Shown here: positions 17,996-23,595 of the stretch, in pieces
Numbering within the stretch: position 1 is the first letter of the stretch
Layout of the letters: each line of letters starts with the position of its first letter
Source of the DNA: Candidatus Aenigmatarchaeota archaeon
Lineage (GTDB): Archaea > Aenigmatarchaeota > Aenigmatarchaeia > GW2011-AR5
Assembly (NCBI GenBank): GCA_016193585.1
Contig: JACPRW010000010.1
Coordinates: forward strand, 1-64,000
Direction of reading: 5' to 3'
DNA: 64,000 nt
Translations under genes and position numbers: made by a program
Notes under the pieces: generated by a model
Told to the model about the DNA's origin: nothing
Databases searched by the model: none
Seen by the model: the letters and a program-made list of their open reading frames with translations, nothing else

Positions 17996-18223
17996 TCAAA
18001 GGTATTCCATAAATTTTTGTCTTGAAATCTGTAAATCTTTTTTAATAATCTTATTCAGAAGTCCTCTATCGATTTCCTCTCCCGGATGATCTGGAATAAT
18101 TGTAGTCCTTCCGTCTGTATGTTGAAAAAATATATGGCTCCCTTCCTGCCTTACTTTTACAAAGCCCATTTTCAGAAGAATCTTGCTTAATTCTTTAGCT
18201 CTTAGTAGTGGCAATTTAGCCAT
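17996..18223 (-). CDS. hicA: HicA-family mRNA interferase toxin
   Basis: A 75-residue double-stranded-RNA-binding-fold toxin. It shows the expected GSHIFF with the active-site His, followed by TTIIPDHPGEEIDRGLLNKI. HicA cleaves mRNA. It lies downstream of HicB with a four-base gap, both read from the minus strand, and forms a toxin-antitoxin operon between two pilin 3'-end segments. Confidence 0.9.
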   Translation of the reverse strand: MAKLPLLRAKELSKILLKMGFVKVRQEGSHIFFQHTDGRTTIIPDHPGEEIDRGLLNKIIKKDLQISRQKFMEYL

Positions 18224-18227
18224 AAAT

Positions 18228-18437
18228 TTAGACCTTTAGCTTTTGCACACCGATGAACCTTTCAGTTATTTCTACATCTTTCTTGGATTTCAGATAAAGA
18301 GAAATCGCTTCTTTTGTTCTTTTCATTAGTTCATCTAATGTCTTTGATTGGGTACGACACCCTGGAAGTTCTACTACTTCTGAAATCAAATACCCGTCTT
18401 CTCCCTCTTCTATAATTACATTAAATTCTCTTACCAT
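18228..18437 (-). CDS. hicB: HicB-family antitoxin
   Basis: A 69-residue HicB with the degenerate RNase-H-like fold: FNVIIEEGEDGYLISEVVEL, then PGCRTQSKTLDELMKRTKEAI. It lacks the long C-terminal DNA-binding extension of larger HicB proteins. The promoter is clear: ATATTTAAATATG about 25 bases upstream of the ATG. It binds and inhibits HicA. Confidence 0.88.
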   Translation of the reverse strand: MVREFNVIIEEGEDGYLISEVVELPGCRTQSKTLDELMKRTKEAISLYLKSKKDVEITERFIGVQKLKV

Positions 18438-18487
18438 AAAGGATTCATCTTTATCAACATATTTAAATATTCCTTATCTTCGGTCAA

Positions 18488-18604
18488 ATGAACTACGAAA
18501 CCCCTTCTGTGCTAGACAAGATAAGCTTCTCTACTGCCAATTGCCCCGAGGTGAGCGACACCTATGCCGGCGCTGATGTGTACTTCGCCAACTGCGTGGC
18601 GTAA
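18488..18604 (+). pseudogene. Pilin 3'-end segment R4 with its own ATG (38 aa)
   Basis: ATG at 18488 followed by NYETPSVLDKISFSTANCPE and ending ANCVA, stop 18604. It is only the pilin C-terminal tail with a few foreign residues in front. The VapC-like stop lies two bases away on the other strand. Confidence 0.65.
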
Positions 18605-18606
18605 AC

Positions 18607-18996
18607 TTACCAGACGGTTCTCACGTAACCACTTTGTTTGATGGCGGCATCTTTTGTTATAAGCTCTGCTCCGAGAATATCGGCTGAGGCTACTATGATC
18701 CTGTCATGCAACTCGGAGAGTTTTGTAAGTTCCTCTATTCTTTTGATAACTCTCACATCCAATGGGATTGCAGAATAGTTCCAGCCTTCGTCTATTTTTC
18801 TGACAATATCCATGAATTTTACAGAAAACCGCCCTTTTTCAAGAATATGCAAAGATTCCGCAAGGACTATGGTAGGGACGATAATAGTTGCATTGCCTGC
18901 CTCAACGCTGTCAAAAACAACTTTTGCTGCTTTGCTCAGTCGTTTGTCTTCTGCCAGGTACCATAAAAATGGGTGTGTGTCAGTTACGTAGACCAT
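18607..18996 (-). CDS. vapC: PIN-domain toxin (VapC-like)
   Basis: A 129-residue PIN nuclease. Acidic residues of the active site are visible in VTDTHPFLWYL (N-terminal Asp), LAESLHIL (Glu) and LHDRIIVASAD, with a final TKD. Such toxins cut tRNA or rRNA. It starts one base after the upstream gene's stop on the minus strand, so the pair is a toxin-antitoxin operon. Confidence 0.88.
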   Translation of the reverse strand: MVYVTDTHPFLWYLAEDKRLSKAAKVVFDSVEAGNATIIVPTIVLAESLHILEKGRFSVKFMDIVRKIDEGWNYSAIPLDVRVIKRIEELTKLSELHDRIIVASADILGAELITKDAAIKQSGYVRTVW

Positions 18997-18997
18997 T

Positions 18998-19186
18998 TCA
19001 GGCGCCTTTGAACAGCGTTTTTTTTGCTTTTTCTATCTTCTCCTCTTCAATTTTCAAGCCTTTCAGGGATCCCTTCAAAGAAATTTTCTTCTTGGGTAGT
19101 TGTTGCTGCATAACCATCCACTTCAGTTCACTGATCTCTTTTTCTATAAGGTTGAGCTTTTCCTCCAGTTGCTTCATATGCACCAC
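18998..19186 (-). CDS. Probable antitoxin partner of VapC (62 aa)
   Basis: A short coiled-coil N-terminus (EEKLNLIEKEISELKWMVM) and a basic C-terminal tail, consistent with a coiled-coil antitoxin although no DNA-binding motif is obvious. An ATG at 19177 is an alternative start. Assigned by position directly upstream of the PIN toxin. Confidence 0.6.
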   Translation of the reverse strand: MVHMKQLEEKLNLIEKEISELKWMVMQQQLPKKKISLKGSLKGLKIEEEKIEKAKKTLFKGA

Positions 19187-19219
19187 CCTCTAAATTCCGG
19201 ATATTATTTTCTGTTTTCA

Positions 19220-19376
19220 CATACATGGTAAAGCAAAGCTTTACCTGTACGGGTGAAACGTTGTTTCACCATGTATAGCAAACAAGGAAGTGATACAAGG
19301 TGGATTCCATGAATCCACCTGTACAGGAGAATCTTCGATTCTCCTCGTATCCTTTTTATTTCCTTGTATTGCTATA
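19220..19376. repeat. Compound hairpin element E10 with four small internal hairpins
   Basis: 19275-19376 is a TATAG...CTATA element (arms AGCAAACAAGGAA and TTCCTTGTATTGCT) whose loop holds two perfect small hairpins, GGTGGATTC/GAATCCACC and GGAGAATC/GATTCTCC. To its left, 19223-19275 is a second hairpin (ACATGG/CCATGT) with GGTAAAG/CTTTACC and GGTGAAAC/GTTTCACC inside. The CTATAAATA right end and ATATATAAAG at 19389 form the promoter of the next gene. Confidence 0.75.
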
Positions 19377-19416
19377 AATAGGCCGCTGCATATATAAAGA
19401 TATCCTGTGATATCAT

Positions 19417-19653
19417 ATGGATATTAAGCAAGGGCAATATGAAATACGAATATCGCGTCATGCATTTTTGAGGGCATTTCAAAGAAGCATATATCCGGAT
19501 GTGATAGAATCAACACTAAAGGGCGGGAATGTAGAAGAATTTGGAAAAAGCTTTATCAGGCTCAGAAAGAAATTCAAGAGAGGTAGCGTAATTTGTATTG
19601 GTGAAAAAATATCGCAGGATAAGATAGTGATAAAAACGATAGAATGGGGATGA
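19417..19653 (+). CDS. DUF4258-like small toxin
   Basis: A 78-residue protein with the RxSxHAxxRAxQR pattern near the N-terminus (ISRHAFLRAFQRS) and a hydrophobic terminal strand (KIVIKTIEW), as in DUF4258/RelE-like mRNA interferases. The promoter ATATATAAAG lies at 19389-19398. It is followed by an overlapping antitoxin gene (ATGA), the usual arrangement for this toxin type. Confidence 0.7.
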   Translation: MDIKQGQYEIRISRHAFLRAFQRSIYPDVIESTLKGGNVEEFGKSFIRLRKKFKRGSVICIGEKISQDKIVIKTIEWG

Positions 19654-19970
19654 GTATGCCGAAAATGGGAAAAAGATGCTGGAAATGCAAGCTGGGTATG
19701 GAAGAGAAAACAGGCGAAATGGATGGGGTGAGTTATAAATATTATGGGTGCCCAAAATGCGGGGAAGAATTCCTGGACATGAAGCAACTACATGATATAG
19801 CAGATAGGTACAAGGGACTAAGGAAAGCGTCTAAGGTAACAGTGTCTAAATGGGGCTCTGCTTTGGCAATAAGGATTCCCAAAGAAATTGTTGTGAAGCA
19901 AAAAATCCATGAAGGAGGGACTACCATAATTATACCGGAGAAAAAGGGTTTCAAAGTAATACCGGAATAA
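19650..19970 (+). CDS. Zinc-ribbon + AbrB-domain antitoxin
   Basis: A 106-residue protein. The N-terminal CxxC pairs (CWKCK, CPKCG) form a zinc ribbon as in MqsA or YgiT. The C-terminal half (VTVSKWGSALAIRIPKEIV) is a SpoVT/AbrB DNA-binding swapped hairpin. The ATG at 19650 overlaps the toxin stop. It probably binds the toxin through the ribbon and the operon promoter through AbrB. Pilin segment R5 follows directly. Confidence 0.78.
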   Translation: MSMPKMGKRCWKCKLGMEEKTGEMDGVSYKYYGCPKCGEEFLDMKQLHDIADRYKGLRKASKVTVSKWGSALAIRIPKEIVVKQKIHEGGTTIIIPEKKGFKVIPE

Positions 19971-19991
19971 CACTGTAGTCCGAAAGCTTGT

Positions 19992-20016
19992 AGTACTTGC
20001 GAACTGCGTGGCGTAA
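19992..20016 (+). pseudogene. Pilin 3'-end remnant R5
   Basis: The last few codons of a pilin (VLANCVA, stop) directly follow the antitoxin gene. Too short to call on its own, but it matches the terminal bases of R4 closely. Confidence 0.5.
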
Positions 20017-20049
20017 ATCTTTAAGCCCTCGAATGCAGTACATATACGC

Positions 20050-20496
20050 ATGAAGGGGGTGTCGCCGCTCATAGCATTCGTCATGCTCATCGTCATTGCT
20101 GTTGTCGTCGTGCCGCTGGTACTCGGCTGGTACACGACGGTCATCGGAACGACGCAGAACAAGGTCGGCAACGTCACGAAGCAGCAGATCGACTGCACCG
20201 CGGCAGAGATGAGCATTCAGGACGTGTACATCGACCTGCCGACCAACCGCTCGCGCGTGTCGGTCAAGAATACCGGCTACGTGTATGACGTCATCGTTTC
20301 AGCGGTGATGCTGAACCGCCTGGGAGAGAATGCATCGCGGCTGACGGCAGTGCCCATAAACCTCTCCAGGGGCGACACGACGAGCATCGAGTTCAACCTG
20401 AGCGGCACGATTACCACCTGCGGCAACTTCAGCAAGGTGCAGGTTGTTTCGTTATGCAAAAGCTCGGTGTTTGAATCGTCGCCGAAGGGCTGTTAG
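20050..20496 (+). CDS. Archaeal pilin-like protein 1 (148 aa)
   Basis: Class III signal: MKG directly before VSPLIAFVMLIVIAVVV, cleaved before or near the hydrophobic helix, then a beta-rich extracellular domain with Asn-x-Ser/Thr sites (NRS, NLS, NFS) and a C-terminal Cys pair. A TATA element CTTTAAG lies near 20020. First of three similar short pilins; probably subunits of an adhesion pilus or archaellum-like filament. Confidence 0.8.
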   Translation: MKGVSPLIAFVMLIVIAVVVVPLVLGWYTTVIGTTQNKVGNVTKQQIDCTAAEMSIQDVYIDLPTNRSRVSVKNTGYVYDVIVSAVMLNRLGENASRLTAVPINLSRGDTTSIEFNLSGTITTCGNFSKVQVVSLCKSSVFESSPKGC

Positions 20497-20498
20497 TC

Positions 20499-20591
20499 AT
20501 AGCAGATTGTAATAATAATGGAACTTTTAACCACAATCTGCTATATGGAAAGAACATTGTAAAATGTTCCAAAATCAATGTTCTTTACTAT
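20499..20591. repeat. Double-hairpin element E3
   Basis: Hairpin 1 arms AGCAGATTGT/ACAATCTGCT and hairpin 2 arms AAAGAACATTG/CAATGTTCTTT. Loop 1 GGAACTTTTA is complementary to loop 2 TAAAATGTTCC with one bulged base. Near-identical copies lie at 23170-23287 and 56037-56130. Confidence 0.88.
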
Positions 20592-20680
20592 CAGAACCAC
20601 CCTCTGTAAACGTCAGATAGGCAGTTCCGATACCTCCCTCCTCTTTAACCTTTAAATAGCGGCCGACAAAAGTAATAAAA

Positions 20681-21226
20681 ATGGCATGTAGAGAATGGGA
20701 TGCCGTGAAGAGCGGAGCTCTTCATGGTGCCAAAGAATCTCGTGATTCTTGGAGCACGATGCATGCGAGCAGCAAAGCGTCGCATGCAGGGCATAAAGGC
20801 ATCAGCCCGCTCATCTCGACCGTCCTTATCATCGCCATAGGGGTCATCATTTCCATGACGCTCCTGTCGTGGTCGTCTGCAGTCACGCAGAGCCACCAGG
20901 CCACGGTGACGAACAGGTCATCGAATATCGTCGGCTGCGTCACCATCGACATACGCGACGTCTATCTTGATTTCGTCGCGAACAGGAGCGCGGTGCTCGT
21001 CTGGAGCAACGGCAACACGGACATCATATCGGCACAGCTGCTGAGCAAGAGCGGTGCACAGGCGACGCTCAATACCACGCTGCCACTCGCCATCACGGCG
21101 GGCAGCATCCAGACCATCTACTTCAACCTGAGCACCACGATACCGGCATGCGCCAATTTCAGCCAGGTGATAGTTTCGACAAGCTGCATAAGCGACAGGT
21201 TTGCTGAAACGCCGAGAGGATGCTAG
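20681..21226 (+). CDS. Archaeal pilin-like protein 2, with hairpin-encoded N-terminal extension (181 aa)
   Basis: The pilin signal (KGISPLISTVLIIAIG) begins only at residue 39. The first 38 residues are encoded by DNA made of three small hairpins (GAGC/GCTC, AAGAATC/GATTCTT, TGCATGCGA/TCGCATGCA) inserted in frame. The promoter (CTTTAAATAG at 20650-20659) is spaced for the ATG at 20681, so the long form may be the real product. The mature domain has Asn-glycosylation-like sites and ends in Arg-Gly-Cys like pilin 1. Confidence 0.75.
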   Translation: MACREWDAVKSGALHGAKESRDSWSTMHASSKASHAGHKGISPLISTVLIIAIGVIISMTLLSWSSAVTQSHQATVTNRSSNIVGCVTIDIRDVYLDFVANRSAVLVWSNGNTDIISAQLLSKSGAQATLNTTLPLAITAGSIQTIYFNLSTTIPACANFSQVIVSTSCISDRFAETPRGC

Positions 21227-21244
21227 CAGAAGAGGGATCTGAAA

Positions 21245-21697
21245 GTGAAAGGGCTAAGCGCAGTCATTGCGGCGGTAATCATCATCGCGATAACGATACT
21301 TATCGGAGGCATCTTTCTGAGCTGGGCGACGGGCATCGTGAAGAACGAGCAGACGACGGTGACCAACAAGACGCTCGAGTGCAAGCCGGGAACCGACGTT
21401 TCAGTTGAGGACATCTTCATAGATTTCGGCTCGAACAGGTCGCGCGTCATCGTGCGCAACTCGGGCACGGAAGACCAGGAACTTGTCTCGGCAGTCATGC
21501 TCAACAAGAAGGGCGAGACTATCAGCAACCTCACGACGTTCCCGCTTGCCATCAACCGCGGCGAAATCAAGAACCTCGAGTTCAGCATCAACAGCACGAC
21601 AGGAAACATTACGATCTGCGGCAACTTCAGCAAGGTTATCGTTTCCACGAGGTGCACGTACGACGAAAGTATCGAGTCGCCTAAATGTTCCGGCTGA
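21245..21697 (+). CDS. Archaeal pilin-like protein 3 (150 aa)
   Basis: GTG start, signal KGLSAVIAAVIIIAITILIGG, then a beta-rich domain ending in SPKCSG. Starts 19 bases after pilin 2 and is likely co-transcribed with it. The shared pattern (DIFIDFGSNRSRV, VSAVMLNK, NLEFSIN) with pilins 1 and 2 marks a tandem family. Confidence 0.8.
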   Translation: MKGLSAVIAAVIIIAITILIGGIFLSWATGIVKNEQTTVTNKTLECKPGTDVSVEDIFIDFGSNRSRVIVRNSGTEDQELVSAVMLNKKGETISNLTTFPLAINRGEIKNLEFSINSTTGNITICGNFSKVIVSTRCTYDESIESPKCSG

Positions 21698-21735
21698 TTG
21701 TTAGCAATTAATACCTATTGGTGACATCTCTTTTT

Positions 21736-21999
21736 GGAGGCTAGGCAGGGTGGGTAGCGGACACCTGTTGCCAGCAATCCGCTTCAGCTGGAGCCGAAGC
21801 CTGAGGGCGGCGATAAGACAATCCAGGGCCCATTGCCCGAGCGTCGAAGCCCAGCCCCTTGGGATCTCGGCACGGCTAACCCAGCCAGGGCCGGAAGGCA
21901 GCAACTGTATGCTTGTGTCGCGGTGCTTAAGGGTACCTGGGTGGAGCAACGGCAGTGGAAAACCTTGCTTGTTGACTCGCCCACCGATGGCGTGCCTCC
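21736..21999 (+). ncRNA. Signal recognition particle (7S) RNA
   Basis: The conserved helix 8 segment GGGCCGGAAGGCAGCA lies at about 21891-21906. The 5' end GGAGGC pairs with GCCTCC at 21994-21999 to form the terminal helix typical of archaeal SRP RNA, and GGGTGGG pairs with CCCACC. About 264 nt long, slightly short for the family. It ends in a T-run. A TATA-like AATTAATACC lies about 26 bases upstream. Confidence 0.9.
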
Positions 22000-22088
22000 T
22001 TTTTATTTTCTTTCTGAAAAATAGAATGGGATACGAACATATGGAGAAATGCACAGCATATGTCCTTAGAGGCTGCGCATTTCTCATC

Positions 22089-22231
22089 TAGCGAATTGCG
22101 TTTTCATAGGTCATAAGCAACGCAATTCTCTATAACATGGGATACCTTGAAGAGCAGAGCTCTCCGAGGTCTCGGAAAGCACTGCTTTCCGAAGACGACA
22201 CGTTATAAGCGAAGCGTTCACGTGGGGTATT
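22089..22231. repeat. Hairpin element E11 and structured 5' leader of the M50 protease gene
   Basis: 22089-22132 is a hairpin (arms GAATTGCGTT/AACGCAATTC) ending CTCTATAAC, a TATA box. From 22138 a second structure has closing arms GATACC/GGGTAT and three small hairpins inside (GAGC/GCTC, GGAAAGC/GCTTTCC, AAGCG/CGTT). The following gene's ATG at 22235 lies just after it. Confidence 0.65.
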
Positions 22232-22234
22232 ATT

Positions 22235-22825
22235 ATGGAGACGCGGGAGCTGCGGGATATCGCTGTATCTGCCATTGCGCTGGCATTCGCATTTGCGCTC
22301 GCCAACGTTGGCGGCATCGAGGGAGTGAACAGGCTGAGCTACGCGCTCGTAGCCGCAGCATTCATCGCGGTTTCGTTGTCGTTTATATGCCACGAGCTCG
22401 GCCACCGCTTTGTCGCCCGGCACTTCGGCTGCTACGCAGAATACAAAATGTGGAAGGAAGGTCTTGCGCTCGCGCTGCTCTCGTCGCTGTTCGGCTTTGT
22501 GTTCGCCGCGCCGGGCGCCGTGTATGTCCACCCGAAAACTGATTTATGGGGCGCCGGGAAAGCGATATCAAGGAAGCGGTACGGCATCATCTCGCTCGCA
22601 GGGCCGGTCGTCAACCTGCTGTTCGCCGGCATCTTTTTCGCCCTCCACCTGTGGAACCAGTCAGACGTCTTCCTGTACGGGATAGCAATCAACATCTGGC
22701 TCGCCGTATTCAACATGATACCCCTACCGCCGCTCGACGGCTCGAAGATTTTTGCATGGGACAAGCGCGTGTGGCTGGCGTTTTTTGCGCTGTGCGGTCT
22801 TTTGCTTTTCTGGACGACCATCTAG
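22235..22825 (+). CDS. Site-2-protease-like (M50) membrane metallopeptidase
   Basis: A 196-residue polytopic membrane protein with five or six helices. The zinc motif HELGH lies near residue 54 and the third ligand in NMIPLPPLDGSK near residue 165, the M50/SpoIVFB arrangement. It would cleave substrate proteins within the membrane. No PDZ domain. The mRNA leader is highly structured (22138-22231), which may affect translation. Confidence 0.88.
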   Translation: METRELRDIAVSAIALAFAFALANVGGIEGVNRLSYALVAAAFIAVSLSFICHELGHRFVARHFGCYAEYKMWKEGLALALLSSLFGFVFAAPGAVYVHPKTDLWGAGKAISRKRYGIISLAGPVVNLLFAGIFFALHLWNQSDVFLYGIAINIWLAVFNMIPLPPLDGSKIFAWDKRVWLAFFALCGLLLFWTTI

Positions 22826-22856
22826 CTTTATATGCTGAACGGGTAAATGGTATTCC

Positions 22857-23141
22857 ATGAAAATCGCAGAACTCAACGCGAGTGCAAGCAAGGTGAGCAT
22901 CAACGCGACGGTAACCCAGAAAGGCGAAACAAGGGACGTGAACACAAAATACGGCGCCACCCGCGTCTGCGAGACGACCGTAGAGGATGAATCGGGAAGC
23001 ATCACCCTGGTGCTCTGGGGGGACGACTGTGATAAGGTCAAGGAAGGCGACCGCATCAAGATAGAGAACGGCTATATCAGGGAGTGGAACGGCGTTCCCC
23101 AGCTCAACGTCGGCAAGTTCGGCAAAATGGAAGTGCTGTGA
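22857..23141 (+). CDS. OB-fold ssDNA-binding protein (RPA/SSB-like)
   Basis: A 94-residue single OB domain: RVCETTVEDESGSITLVLWGDDCDKV then a basic/aromatic terminal strand (IREWNGVPQLNVGKFGK). It resembles the short SSB/RPA70-type OB proteins of archaea. A TATA element (GCTTTATATG) lies about 28 bases before the ATG. Probably binds single-stranded nucleic acid; partners unknown. Confidence 0.8.
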   Translation: MKIAELNASASKVSINATVTQKGETRDVNTKYGATRVCETTVEDESGSITLVLWGDDCDKVKEGDRIKIENGYIREWNGVPQLNVGKFGKMEVL

Positions 23142-23169
23142 TTTCGCATAGGAGTTCCTGCCCTATTTC

Positions 23170-23287
23170 TTATAGCAGATTGTAATAAATTTCTTATAGC
23201 AGATTATAATAATGGAACTTTTAGCTGCAATCTGCTATAGGGAAAGAACATTGTAAAATGTTCCAAAATCAATGTTCTTTACTATTA
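23170..23287. repeat. Double-hairpin element E3' (third copy, with partial duplication)
   Basis: Same family as 20499-20591 (GGAACTTTTA loop, TAAAATGTTCC partner loop). The left end is duplicated: TTTCTTATAGCAGATT occurs twice within 30 bases, as if one copy was inserted into, or slipped within, another. Confidence 0.8.
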
Positions 23288-23570
23288 TAGCAGGTTCACG
23301 TAATAACCAAACTTTTCACCTGAACCTGCTCTACGGTATGTTCAGCATGGTATGCTCCTCTATACCACCGGCTGAAGTCGGTGGTTTCCGCGGGGCATGG
23401 CATCTGCAAAAACCAGAGGTTTTTGAGATCTCAACCACGGAAAGCTTCCGCTTTCCGGAGTTGCAGATCCCGAATGCCTTGTGTTTTATCTGCTGCCTTT
23501 AGGCAGCAGTTTTCAAGGCATTCAAGATAAAATGTTCACTAACCAACAGAACATACTATTAATCTTTATC
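23284..23570. repeat. Compound nested hairpin element E4
   Basis: The first hairpin at 23286-23331 has arms AGCAGGTTCA/TGAACCTGCT. The second hairpin's arms are far apart (TATGTTC near 23337 and GAACATA near 23560), with about 210 bases between them. That insert carries CCACCGGCTGAAGTCGGTGG, reminiscent of an IS200/IS605 end hairpin, and several small hairpins (AAAAACC/GGTTTTT, GGAAAGC/GCTTTCC, GCTGCC/GGCAGC). No gene seen. Confidence 0.65.
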
Positions 23571-23595
23571 TTTCTCCTCGCCTATAGGTTGGTAT

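Noticed and set aside
19220..19376. CRISPR-like repeats
   Set aside because: The repeated short palindromes differ in sequence and have no regular spacers; no cas genes in the window.
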